A stretch of 64,000 nucleotides of DNA from Pirellulales bacterium (GCA_025927475.1 JAICLL010000011.1:1-64000); one strand, 5' to 3'; counted from the first letter of the stretch, positions 26,041-34,456 are shown. Made by a program: numbers and translations. Notes: generated by a model not told the origin, from the letters alone.

Positions 26041-27860
26041 CGTTGCCCCTCCATAAGGAGAGAGCGGCAGACAACCTGCCACGTCGCACAAAAATCGGCG
26101 ACGACCTTTCGCTCTTCCGGGGTGAGTTCCGAGTCCGCCTGCTGCTCGTAGAGCTTCAGGTATTGCCGAACTTTCTTGTCGATGAGGGTGAGGCTGGACG
26201 GATCACGGTTCCAAGACTTGAGCACCTCCTCAATGGTAGGCGCCCACCAGGTTGGGCCAGACTTCTGCAATGCCTTACGAGAATGTGAATCCGCCTGGTC
26301 GTCCCAGTCGCCTCCGCCGTCTCCGCAGGGTTCTCCTGTCAACAACGACCTGATCCATAGCAGGAATGTCCGCGGATCAAGATAGCGGGCCAGCGCTTGC
26401 CGATCCCTCTCTTCTCCGGGTGGCGGGTCAATCTGTGCGCGCTGGAGCCATGACACACTGGCCCCGCCAATCGCCAGCCGGCACACTACGAGTTCCGTCA
26501 CATCGCCTTGAGCAACTCGCGGTAACGGCAAGGCCGTGGTTCCCCTCGGCCAGTGAATCTGAGCGGCGCCGAGCAGGCCGGCGGACAATTCGATGCCGGT
26601 ATCCGGCGGGTTCGGGTCAGTGGTACTCACCAGCGTTGGTCCCGTGTCGTCGAGCCGCTGTGTGACGGCCCAGGAACCGGCAACGTGTTTTCTTGCCTCC
26701 TCAAGCCGCTCCTCTATTTCATCCGGCTCAACGGGGCCGCCTAGCCCGTCGTGCCGGATGGTCGTTGCCGACTTCACGAAATCATCAAGTCCCGCAGCAA
26801 CATCGGGGGTGACCTCGATCTCGGCAATCACTTCGCTGTTCGGCCCGACCCATCCCCGCCGGGTTGCGTTTGCGCTTCCTATCCAAATCAGCCTTCCGCT
26901 CGAACCCTCCGCATAAAGCAGCTTAGCGTGCAGACCGCGCGGTTCAGGTTCTTCGTCCTGCGCGGCGGCGTTTTCCCGCTCCGCGGCATCGGATTCGGCC
27001 AGATCATCGGGCGCGGGCGTATCGAGAAACAGCAGGTCGCTGAATGCAGCCAAGGGCTTGCCTGCCTGGGCGGCCAGCTTGGCTAACTCGGATCGCGTCG
27101 AAACCAGCGTACGGCTCGCTTGTGCATCGCCCCACTTTCCGAGTGCTTCAATAATGGTGCCGTCAAGGAAAGGGCTGACGACGACGAGCCTCTGTACCCG
27201 CGGCGGTTCCGGCGGGACGGTACGACCTTCCTCTCCGGTCAGCAGGCGGAGACTCTTCAAGGTGCAACCGGGTGGGGCATCCCAGCGAACGTGCCGGAGT
27301 TCCGACTTGATCTTGCTGCCTGAGACGCTGGGCAGCTTCGCGTGTTGCGCAAGTGTTGAACCTAGTTCAGCGATTCCGGGGGTGTCGCTTCCTGAACCGC
27401 CAACCCGGCCAATCAGTGTTACGCCGACATCCCAGGAGAGGTCCCGCGTAAGGTTTCGGCTGCCCACCCAGAGCCGCCATTGGGAGGCACTTCCATCTTC
27501 GGCGACCTGCTTCGTCAGCGCTACTTTGGGATGCCACGACGCTACGGATTCGTGGAGACTCACTTCACGGACATAGCGGTCGAGAATCGCAAGTATTTTG
27601 GGAGTCTTCGGAGGGGCGATCAACCGCCCCGCCTGGGCGACAAGGCGCACCCGGTCTGCCAAGGCATCCACGGCATTGGCAAAATCGACTTTGCTCCCCG
27701 ATCCCCGGTCATCATCCAGGCCCGCAAGCGCGAGGAGGGCGGCGACCAGCGCCACCAAGTCGGCGGAGTAAGTCGCGAGCAGTGCGTATTCTGTTCGCCA
27801 ACCAGGATCGGGGCGGATTGCATCCAGGTACGACACGTTCGACCAACGCCGTGTGCTCAT
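26037..27860 (-). CDS. Phospholipase D-fold protein, probable nuclease
   Basis: The 607-residue protein has two HKD-type motifs, as PLD-superfamily nucleases and phosphodiesterases do. The first is H110-P-K112 with GSRN (133-136); the second is H311-A-K313 with GSAN (328-331). The C-terminal 250 residues have no motif I recognise. In antiphage systems such proteins often accompany helicases (DrmC of DISARM is an example), so DNA cleavage or end processing is the likely role; that is inference. It overlaps both neighbours by 4 bases, indicating stoichiometric expression with the helicase and DUF6361 protein. Confidence 0.82.
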   Translation of the reverse strand: MSTRRWSNVSYLDAIRPDPGWRTEYALLATYSADLVALVAALLALAGLDDDRGSGSKVDFANAVDALADRVRLVAQAGRLIAPPKTPKILAILDRYVREVSLHESVASWHPKVALTKQVAEDGSASQWRLWVGSRNLTRDLSWDVGVTLIGRVGGSGSDTPGIAELGSTLAQHAKLPSVSGSKIKSELRHVRWDAPPGCTLKSLRLLTGEEGRTVPPEPPRVQRLVVVSPFLDGTIIEALGKWGDAQASRTLVSTRSELAKLAAQAGKPLAAFSDLLFLDTPAPDDLAESDAAERENAAAQDEEPEPRGLHAKLLYAEGSSGRLIWIGSANATRRGWVGPNSEVIAEIEVTPDVAAGLDDFVKSATTIRHDGLGGPVEPDEIEERLEEARKHVAGSWAVTQRLDDTGPTLVSTTDPNPPDTGIELSAGLLGAAQIHWPRGTTALPLPRVAQGDVTELVVCRLAIGGASVSWLQRAQIDPPPGEERDRQALARYLDPRTFLLWIRSLLTGEPCGDGGGDWDDQADSHSRKALQKSGPTWWAPTIEEVLKSWNRDPSSLTLIDKKVRQYLKLYEQQADSELTPEERKVVADFCATWQVVCRSLLMEGQR

Positions 27861-29071
27861 GGTGCCCCCTGCAAATCCATGAGCAATTGCCGCACGTTAT
27901 CCCACCGGTAGTGTAGGGGCGTTGCCAGAGGATGTTGATCGGGCAACCATTCCGCACGCTTCTCCCGCCCGGCGAGGCTCTTCGTGAGCCGTGCCCGCCG
28001 CCCCTTGCGGCGGGATTCGGCAATCTGATACACGTCGTAAAGCGAATTCAACTCTGTGCGGTTGCGAAGCCAGTGTTGCGTCTCCCGTAGTACGCCAAGA
28101 ATGCCAATGGGAATCAAAGGTGCATCCAGGGCGATTGCGTCAACGTCGAGGGCGAGGGCATCATCCGCGAATTCGTCGCAGATACCGTCCAGGTTCTTGC
28201 GATGAAGGTCTTCCGTCGGCAGGCCGTCATGCTTCTCTCGTAGCGTCTCAACCAGTGCCGCGTAGATGCCCCTGCCAATCGCGGCGAGGGCCGCCGCCTG
28301 TTTGGAACGAAGCAGTGCTTCCCGGTCAGACTGGTCTGCTGCTGCCCTGACCTTTGGAGACCATAGCTCCACACGATCCGTGATCTCGATGCCTTGCTCA
28401 ACCAGGCGGGCCAGGAGCGATGGCAATCCTCCACTGCCTGGGCGAGCTACCGACAGGAAGCAACTGCGAAGGAACCGTTTCTCGCCTGCGGTCAGTTGGA
28501 AATCCAGCCGCTGCGCCGGATCGTGCCACGCGGCAGGCGGATCGGGAACGGAATGGAACAATGGCTCGTCTTCCACGAGCAGTTGCTTGTCGTCGTCATG
28601 AACTTGCTGGCGAGCCGGCATTCTCGCAATGACACGGTGGACCTTCTGGCGGGATGGAATTGTGCCGTTGCCGTCAGGGCGGAGAATGCGCCATGCTGCC
28701 AGGGCTGACCAGTAAACCATCGTCGGGGGCTGGGTGGTCGGCTGGGGATAGCGAAGACCGCCTATCACCCCAAGTTCGCCTGCCGCTTTAAGACGACCGG
28801 CGAGGATTATCTCCTGCTTTTCGACCGCTGCGGAGATGCGCTGCCGATCTCGCTGTTGGGCTACCTTGTCGTACAGCCAAGGGACAAAGAGGACGTATCG
28901 TAGCCGGGTGTGCAGAACCGATGTCCCAGGGAAGAATCGATCTGCATATGCCTGATGAAGCGAGAGAAAGCCAACCTCGTCACGAACACCGTCAGCGGCA
29001 TCGCGGAGTTGCTTTTCCGCTCGCCGGAGGGCCTCGTGTGATAGCAGCGTCCATCCGAAGCTGGCCTGCAT
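27857..29071 (-). CDS. DUF6361 family protein
   Basis: The 404-residue protein resembles DUF6361: it starts with SFGWTLLSHEALRRAEKQL and has the characteristic EVGFLSLHQAYADRFFPGTS followed by TRLRYVLFVPWLYDK. The function of the family is not established. No catalytic motif is evident and it is predicted mostly helical. It sits between the AbiEii-like toxin gene (3-base gap) and the PLD gene (4-base overlap), so it is an integral part of the operon and might act as the recognition or adaptor subunit; that is inference. Confidence 0.75.
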   Translation of the reverse strand: MQASFGWTLLSHEALRRAEKQLRDAADGVRDEVGFLSLHQAYADRFFPGTSVLHTRLRYVLFVPWLYDKVAQQRDRQRISAAVEKQEIILAGRLKAAGELGVIGGLRYPQPTTQPPTMVYWSALAAWRILRPDGNGTIPSRQKVHRVIARMPARQQVHDDDKQLLVEDEPLFHSVPDPPAAWHDPAQRLDFQLTAGEKRFLRSCFLSVARPGSGGLPSLLARLVEQGIEITDRVELWSPKVRAAADQSDREALLRSKQAAALAAIGRGIYAALVETLREKHDGLPTEDLHRKNLDGICDEFADDALALDVDAIALDAPLIPIGILGVLRETQHWLRNRTELNSLYDVYQIAESRRKGRRARLTKSLAGREKRAEWLPDQHPLATPLHYRWDNVRQLLMDLQGAP

Positions 29072-29074
29072 GAG

Positions 29075-30091
29075 TTAGCCTTCTGTGATGCCGTTGACTC
29101 GCTTCTCCAGATGAGCGAGCGTTGCGAGAACGTCGTTGAAGCTGGCCGGGTCGCTCAAATACATATCCCGCATCGCCTGGTAATCGCGACGAAGCGCAGG
29201 CAGCCGTTCCACCTGGGGCACTAGGCGGAACGTCCCTGGTTTGGCCTGCGCGTAATTCGCCCATGAGCTGCCGAAGAACTGGCTTTTCCACCCGACGACC
29301 CGATGACGCAGGTCATGTTGGTCGATGGCCGTGGCCGCTAGAGGATGCTTTGCCATCGCTGCCACGTCAGCATAATGGCGGGAAAACCTGTCCGGCATTG
29401 GCTTGTCGGCCGGCCGGTGGTATTCGGTGTGGAGGATCGTCGCCTTCTCCCAAAAACTGCGCTCCACTTCCAGTGCGACAACTTCGCAACGCCAATCAGA
29501 GAAGGCATCGGGCAGGACATCGGCAATCCACGGCCGCACTGGATGACGGCCGACAGGCTGCTGATCCGTGAGGGAGCCGAATTCCAGCTTGACCGAGCGT
29601 TTGAGATAATCGAATCCCGCCGGCTGCGACGATGGGTAGTGAAACAGAAGCACCGGAGAGTTCGTGTGTGGGTCTGCCAGGTACTCGAACCATGGTCTCT
29701 CGGCCTTTTCCAGCACCTTTGACACCGCCGCTTCCATCGCTGGCCCTATCCGGTCCCGCACGGCCGCGCCGCAGGCCGCTTCTGCCCGCGTCATCCATTT
29801 GTTCGCCTGGTTGCGGCTTGTGCCGGCTTGCGGCAGCTTCAGGAACGCGGGCGACAGCGACAGGTCGATGTCTTCCGAGAATCGGTCAATCACGCTGAAC
29901 ACTTTCGACAGCGATGTACCGCCTTTGAACACCAGGCTGCCTGCAAACTCGGACTCGAACAGGATGCCTAGCAGCCAGCATACCCAGAAGTCTTTCTCGA
30001 GGAACACAGGAGAGACGTTGCGCCGGACCGCCGCCTGCTCGATGTACAGACGGCGTTCGTCGGCATGCAGCTCAAGAAAGCCGAGCTTCAT
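29075..30091 (-). CDS. AbiEii/AbiGii-type nucleotidyltransferase toxin
   Basis: The 338-residue nucleotidyltransferase is of the AbiEii (DUF1814) family. The catalytic signature is FKGGTSLSKVF (residues 55-65) followed by RFSEDIDLSL (70-79), with the Asp-x-Asp pair in EDIDL. AbiEii toxins transfer nucleotides to cellular RNA and stop growth; in AbiE systems the partner antitoxin represses the operon. The upstream gene encodes such a partner and overlaps it by 4 bases. Here the pair heads a longer operon that also includes a helicase and a PLD protein. Confidence 0.9.
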   Translation of the reverse strand: MKLGFLELHADERRLYIEQAAVRRNVSPVFLEKDFWVCWLLGILFESEFAGSLVFKGGTSLSKVFSVIDRFSEDIDLSLSPAFLKLPQAGTSRNQANKWMTRAEAACGAAVRDRIGPAMEAAVSKVLEKAERPWFEYLADPHTNSPVLLFHYPSSQPAGFDYLKRSVKLEFGSLTDQQPVGRHPVRPWIADVLPDAFSDWRCEVVALEVERSFWEKATILHTEYHRPADKPMPDRFSRHYADVAAMAKHPLAATAIDQHDLRHRVVGWKSQFFGSSWANYAQAKPGTFRLVPQVERLPALRRDYQAMRDMYLSDPASFNDVLATLAHLEKRVNGITEG

Positions 30092-30714
30092 GCGTTCTCC
30101 TCGGCGAGCTCCCGAAAAATGGGGTGCATCCAGGCCGGGGCGAGCCGCAAATCTTTGAGTAGCGCCCGCCGCTCGTTGGCTGGAAGCGTCCGCTTCAAGT
30201 GATCTCGCCGTTCACGAGTCACATGCTCCTGGCCCAGTTCACGCAGCGCCTGAATCAAGAGGCCGCTCAACCGGCCGGCCGCTTCCATATTCTTCGGCGT
30301 CGTCCGGCGGAGCTGAATCGTGATCGGGCCGATCTTCACCGTCCGGCTTGGACCGTCTGTGAGGAATACCGCCTTGGCCGGCACCTGCTCGGAAAGGCCC
30401 AGCGAGTTTGCCGCATACGCGCCCGCTGGTTGCAAACGCGTGCGGTCGCGGCCGGCCAGCGCACGTGCCACCGCTTCGGCAGACGGCGCGAGAAGCCCGA
30501 GCGCCGGGTGCTCTTTCGGGAAATCGTATACCCCGCGAGCAAGGCGCCGGATGGTCCCCTGGCGGACCAACCGGTGGAGCGCAACGTCAACGGCCTCGCG
30601 GCTGGCGATGTCGAGGAAATCTGCCGGAACAAAGACGGAACCACGCCCGCGGCTGCGAATTGCCGCAACTATATTTGAATCAACGGTTTGTGGTGATTTC
30701 GTCCTGCCATTCAT
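30088..30714 (-). CDS. DUF6088 / AbiEi-like antitoxin and transcriptional regulator
   Basis: The 208-residue protein is of the DUF6088 type that accompanies AbiEii toxins. The N-terminal winged helix is visible in GSVFVPADFLDIASREAVDV then ALHRLVRQGTIRRLARGVYD; the C-terminal part includes QPAGAYAANSLGLS. Such antitoxins bind their own promoter and neutralise the toxin. I chose the ATG at 30714 rather than 30726, because the upstream ATG overlaps the -10 element. The expected transcription start falls at or next to the 30714 ATG, so the message may be leaderless. Confidence 0.82.
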   Translation of the reverse strand: MNGRTKSPQTVDSNIVAAIRSRGRGSVFVPADFLDIASREAVDVALHRLVRQGTIRRLARGVYDFPKEHPALGLLAPSAEAVARALAGRDRTRLQPAGAYAANSLGLSEQVPAKAVFLTDGPSRTVKIGPITIQLRRTTPKNMEAAGRLSGLLIQALRELGQEHVTRERRDHLKRTLPANERRALLKDLRLAPAWMHPIFRELAEENA

Positions 30715-30721
30715 GTAAGGA

Positions 30722-30750
30722 ATCATAGCCTATTTTTCTTACAGCATCAA
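30722..30750 (-). promoter_or_regulatory. Promoter of the five-gene AbiE/DUF6361/PLD/helicase operon
   Basis: On the minus strand TTGATG (30750-30745), a 17-base spacer, and TATGAT (30727-30722). Transcription starting 7 bases after the -10 element would begin at about the first base of the antitoxin ATG at 30714. Confidence 0.7.
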
Positions 30751-31010
30751 GTACCGAATAGGGCAGGTACCCACGCCCGCGGTAAGGCTGATGTGACCGG
30801 AGGGACAAAAGGGACAAAGACATCCATCCTTTCTGGGCAAGGCTTATTGTTGCGCGAGGCGTTGTGGTGGAGCAAGTGCAACAGGTCGGAAAGCACTTTC
30901 AAGGACTCCGCGCGAGTCGATCAAACAAATGCCGCAACATTTTCCTGGAATCGGAAACGCAACCGCTTTAAGGGCAAGGACTTGCGATTTCACCCACAGG
31001 AGGGGTGCGA

Positions 31011-31236
31011 TGGCGGTTGCGCCGCGCGCGGCGCATTTGCCTCGCCATTGGCGCAGCGCGCTGCGCCTTTTGAAAGGGAGCGGCGTGGCGGTTGCGCCGC
31101 GCGCGGCGCAAAGTGGCACGGCGATTAGCCCGCGGCATGAGGCGCAGATGCAACGCAAACAGGGCCGCGCGCGGCGCGAATTGCCAAGGCCCTGTCGCAC
31201 AGTGAGGTAGGCCGGACAGACACGCCGCGCGCGGCG
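31011..31236. repeat. Cluster of GCGCCGCGCGCGGCGC-type palindromes
   Basis: Four related palindromes are centred near 31026, 31101, 31169 and 31229, at intervals of 75, 68 and 60 bases. The first two are part of an exact 25-base direct repeat (31011-31035 and 31086-31110). The second is a 20-base perfect palindrome (31092-31111). The third and fourth keep shorter cores (31165-31174 and 31223-31236). Confidence 0.8.
31050..31067. repeat. Perfect palindrome GGCGCAGCGCGCTGCGCC, copy 1
   Basis: An 18-base perfect palindrome. The same sequence with two extra bases on each side occurs at 31490-31511. Confidence 0.8.
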
Positions 31237-31362
31237 CGTATGCGCATCGCATGTCATTTTCGGTCCCCTGCGCGCGAGGCCGGTTCTCCTCTCGCGGCGA
31301 ATGCCAAGCGTCAAGTAGTGTGGCACCCGCCTGATTTTCCGTTGTAAGGTACCTGCGGCAGT

Positions 31363-31378
31363 GCGACACGCGTGTCGC
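31363..31378. repeat. Perfect palindrome GCGACACGCGTGTCGC
   Basis: A 16-base perfect palindrome within the same gene-free region, of a sequence different from the two other palindrome families. Confidence 0.7.
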
Positions 31379-31489
31379 GTCGGACTGCAATCGCCGAGTG
31401 AAGGCGAGGCCAGACGCGCATCAGTCGCCTGGAGCACGGGTGGATCGTGGCCCGATTAAGGGCCAGCGAAGATCGCGGAGCGCTGGCAG

Positions 31490-31511
31490 AAGGCGCAGCG
31501 CGCTGCGCCTT
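31490..31511. repeat. Perfect 22-base palindrome, copy 2 of the GGCGCAGCGCGCTGCGCC family
   Basis: The 18-base palindrome flanked by AA and TT, making 22 bases of perfect symmetry. Confidence 0.8.
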
Positions 31512-32049
31512 TGCACGACGCGCGGACGTCCCTCATGAGTCGATCCAAGGTAAAGGCGCCGCGCCGCATTCCAGCCCCGCCTGGCGGCGCCACGCCCGTG
31601 AATGGGAGCCAATCAAACCACCGAATCGCCCGAATCTCGCGCACGATGCGCAAGGCGATCACCGTAAGACGCGCCGGGCGGCCGCTGGAAGTGAGTAGGG
31701 CTAAGAGAAAGCGAATCGGCTGGCCGAGACCCCGTGCAACCAGCGCTTGCCGGAGCCGGCGGCCCGTGCCGCCAGGCTGGGAACACTTCCGATGGCACGT
31801 TGGAAACGACGCCCGAGCTGCGTCCGTCTTGGTGGCGGCGGCCCGGGTGTAGCCGCCACCAGCGGCGGGCAACCTCTTCATCGTTCCACGCCGCGGCGAC
31901 ATCGGGACGGATGCGCAGCACATTACACGTAAATGGTTCGAGAGTACCGCGAAACCTATACGGCGAAGTGCAAATTTGGAATGTCGCCAACGTGCGCAAC
32001 CAGCGCGAGCTGGCGGCAATTGGGCCGGCCAGGATCGCTCGCGTGGCCT

Positions 32050-32600
32050 TCATGAAATGCGTAGAACGCGGCAAGTCGACTCATAGCTCGCTTCCAGGTC
32101 AAGCGCGACGGTCTGCGTTTCCGACAACCAAATCGGCAGCACAGGAAGTGGCTGACCGACCGCCAGCGGAAATGACGAAGTGTCCAATTTCGTCTGCCCA
32201 CCGAACTCTCGTTTGCGACAAGTCACTGCATAAGTTGGCGACGGCGTGCTGAACGCTGAGTCGCAACGGTTCAGCAATGCCAGCAGCTCTGTGTACAAGT
32301 TGAATTGGCGGGTCGTGACCAGGTCGACCATTGACAGGCACACGAACTGCGTTTCGACACGGGTGGGCGGAAGTGATCGCGTAACGGCATAGGCATCTCC
32401 CTACCGCGATTATAGCCACCGCGGGTTCTCTGGACCAAGCAGCAGGGGCGGCGATCAGCCGCTGATCCGCCCAGGTCTTGCGATGATCGAAGTTTTGCCC
32501 GGTATACGTCGCAGACCGTTCAGGCCTTTCACGGTCGAGCTCAATACGGGCGTGCGCATTGAAATCGACCACCCAGAGGCCACTGTAATCCGAGAACCAC
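32050..32600 (-). pseudogene. Decayed DUF4058 gene
   Basis: The downstream part (32050-32343) still reads VDLVTTRQFNLYTELLALL and ends VALDLEASYESTCRVLRIS, clearly parallel to the ends of the intact DUF4058 protein at 15 kb (VVTNCHGNLHNDLVDLM and VPVELEATYNDASRRLRLTW). The upstream part is in other frames (HARIELDRERPERSATY near 32570) and the central segment with the family's SPxNKDR motif is missing. So the gene has frameshifts and an internal deletion. It lies on the opposite strand to the intact copy and on the other side of the defence island. The 5' boundary is approximate. Confidence 0.6.
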
Positions 32601-32680
32601 TGTAATCCGAGAAGGAGTGGCCATTTTTATCGGCCCGGGCTTCACGCCGGTTGACTTCGATCATGGCAGCGTGACCCAGA

Positions 32681-33280
32681 TCATTGACTCTCCCGCGCAT
32701 GCCGCAAACTGACCGGCGTTTGTGGAGGAACTGAACCAATGCGTTGAAACCACGTCTGCTTGTCGATCACATCGCTGATGAACATCTGCTGCGCCACCAG
32801 GATCGACTCGTGAAGTTGTTCGGCGGTGACTGAACCGGCTTGATTCTGGACATCGAGAGTCCCTGTGGCATCTCGCAGAAACTCGACCTTGTATCCCCGA
32901 TGAAATGCCTGGCGCGCGGTCGTATCGCAGCACATCTGAGTCATGTAACCGGCGATGCACACCGTATCGACCTTTCGTTGTTTCAAGAATTCATCCAGCG
33001 GAGTGTTGGTGAAGGAGCCGGGGAGCTGTTTATCGATCAGAATGTCCCGCGGCCTCGATTCGACTTCGTCATGCAACTGCCACTGGTCGCTTCCCTTACG
33101 GAAGACCGGTGAATCGGGATCCGGCTGATGATGCCGGATCACCACGACAGGAATTCCCGACTTCTGGCCAGCGCCCATGACTTCGAGAATCGAACCGAGA
33201 TGGCCGACCGGATACCGAATCGGGAAGGCCCCATCAAAGTATTCACGCTGCACGTCAATCACCAGCAAGGCTCGATTCAT
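32681..33280 (-). CDS. Isochorismatase-like cysteine hydrolase
   Basis: The 199-residue protein is of the isochorismatase/nicotinamidase-like hydrolase family. The start NRALLVIDVQREYFDG supplies the catalytic aspartate, and the catalytic cysteine is in VCIAGYMTQMCCDTTARQA. The lysine is probably that in ILIDKQLPGSF. The family hydrolyses amides or vinyl ethers; the substrate is not evident. It stands between the decayed DUF4058 gene and the DNA glycosylase, all on the minus strand. Confidence 0.87.
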   Translation of the reverse strand: MNRALLVIDVQREYFDGAFPIRYPVGHLGSILEVMGAGQKSGIPVVVIRHHQPDPDSPVFRKGSDQWQLHDEVESRPRDILIDKQLPGSFTNTPLDEFLKQRKVDTVCIAGYMTQMCCDTTARQAFHRGYKVEFLRDATGTLDVQNQAGSVTAEQLHESILVAQQMFISDVIDKQTWFQRIGSVPPQTPVSLRHARESQ

Positions 33281-33434
33281 CCGACCTACCTAGACGGTTC
33301 AAGGATACAACCAACATCGTACCAAAGGGATTGCGTGTGCGACACCGCCGCCAGCGCGCATGGCCGCGGCAACCCTCGTTGGTTCCGCAAGCACCGCTTC
33401 GCCGATCCGGGCTTCTCGGGCACACTGAGCACGA

Positions 33435-34091
33435 TCAGCCGTGCTCGATGGCCTTGCTTTTCTGTTGGCGGCTTTTCTGTTGGCGGCTTTTCTGTTGGCG
33501 GCTTTTCTGTTGGCGGCGCTCGTGCTCTGCCATCGCCCAAACGCGCAGGTCTCCGAAGAGTTGCGCCAGGTCGGCGGGCAGGTAGTGGGCGTTGAGGCCG
33601 CTAGGGTTGGGAAGCAGCCAAGCGCGGCTGCCGCCGAAAAGCGGTTCTTGCAGGCCGACTCGGGCGTGTTTAACACCCGAGACGACGCGGTAGGGACGAA
33701 TGCCGACAAAGGCGACCACGGTCGGGCGCCAGCGCCTGACTTTGGCTTCGAGGCGCCGTCCGCCGGCGCGAAGCTCGTCGTCGGTGAGCTCATCCGCGCG
33801 GGCGGTGGCGCGCTCAACGACGTTGGTGATGCCTAGCTTGAGGCCGAGCAGCAGCGATTCTTCAAAGGCGGAGAACAGGCGCGGGGTGAAGCCGCCGCCG
33901 TAAAGCGCGGGCCAGAAGCGGTTGCCAGGGCGGCCAAAGTGGTGGCCGATGGCGGCGGTGTAGAGGCCGGGGTTGATGCCCGCGAAGAGGACGATGAGGT
34001 TTTTGGCCGCGAGATCCGGGATGCGCTGGTTGCGCGCCGCGAGCAGTTGGGTCTTGCTCGGTTTCCAGGGAGTGACCAATTTCTGGCGCAT
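33435..34091 (-). CDS. mug: Mismatch-specific uracil/thymine-DNA glycosylase (MUG/TDG family) with repeat tail
   Basis: This 218-residue base-excision repair enzyme removes uracil or thymine from G mispairs. The active-site motif is LIVLFAGINPGLYTAAIGHH, and the second motif is AWLLPNPSGLNAHY, both matching MUG. Length without the tail is normal for the family. The last 25 residues are four repeats of RQQKS encoded by four exact 15-base units, an addition not typical of the family. Start at 34091 is the first ATG of the frame. Confidence 0.9.
   Translation of the reverse strand: MRQKLVTPWKPSKTQLLAARNQRIPDLAAKNLIVLFAGINPGLYTAAIGHHFGRPGNRFWPALYGGGFTPRLFSAFEESLLLGLKLGITNVVERATARADELTDDELRAGGRRLEAKVRRWRPTVVAFVGIRPYRVVSGVKHARVGLQEPLFGGSRAWLLPNPSGLNAHYLPADLAQLFGDLRVWAMAEHERRQQKSRQQKSRQQKSRQQKSKAIEHG
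33456..33515. repeat. Four exact tandem copies of a 15-base unit in the glycosylase gene
   Basis: Unit GCTTTTCTGTTGGCG, repeated at 33456, 33471, 33486 and 33501 without a mismatch. The unit length is a multiple of 3, so gain or loss of a unit keeps the frame. It encodes the RQQKS tail of the MUG-like protein. Confidence 0.95.
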
Positions 34092-34259
34092 AGGGTGGCA
34101 TCCTACCGGGCGGTTGCTTCAACACGCCTACGCCATGAGGCGGAATCCTGCCACAAAGACGAGAACGGAAAGTAGAGAATAGACCGAGGAGAGTCGGGAG
34201 GGTAGTTCGTTCCACTCACTACTCTCTCGACTCTCCTCTCTATTGCCGCGAAGCGGCAG

Positions 34260-34334
34260 TCGGGGCGACTGGATTCGAACCAGCGACCTCTACGTCCCGA
34301 ACGTAGCGCTCTAGCCAGGCTGAGCTACGCCCCG
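34260..34334 (-). tRNA. tRNA-Pro (CGG)
   Basis: The cloverleaf is complete. The acceptor stem is CGGGGCG with CGCCCCG, the D arm GCTC/GAGC, the anticodon stem CTACG/CGTAG with loop TTCGGGA giving anticodon CGG (34299-34297), and the T arm GCTGG-TTCGAAT-CCAGT. The discriminator base is A and CCA is not encoded. No neighbouring tRNA is seen. Confidence 0.95.
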
Positions 34335-34456
34335 AGGGGAACACCAAATTCTAGGCGATTGGGTCGAACGATACAACCGGAGGCGCCCCCAGCAGTGGGC
34401 TATTAGGCAGCGGGTCCGATTCCGCCTGGCGGCCGCGGGCTAAAGCGGTGCGCCCT

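Larger units (their letters stand above)
30751..32049. other. Repeat-rich region without a recognised gene
   Basis: About 1.3 kb at the right edge of the defence island. Open frames exist on both strands, some over 180 codons, but their products are rich in Arg, Ala and Pro and resemble no family I know, as expected from chance frames in GC-rich DNA. The stretch is marked by perfect GC-rich palindromes (listed separately). Confidence 0.5.

Noticed and set aside
23020-30714. Classification of the five-gene operon as DISARM
   Set aside because: A helicase and a PLD protein are shared with DISARM, but no DUF1998 (DrmB) subunit or DNA methyltransferase gene is present, and DUF6361 with an AbiE pair is not a DISARM feature.
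31456-32019. 187-codon minus-strand frame in the palindrome region
   Set aside because: The product is Arg/Ala-rich without a recognisable domain, overlaps other equally long frames and has no ribosome-binding site; it looks like a chance frame.
33456-33515. Tandem 15-base units as a CRISPR array
   Set aside because: There are no spacers, the units are contiguous, and they are in frame in the glycosylase gene.
34260-34334. tRNA-Pro as an insertion site for the defence island
   Set aside because: The 3' end of the tRNA does face the island, but isochorismatase and glycosylase genes lie between, no integrase is present, and I saw no second copy of the tRNA 3' end on the far side.
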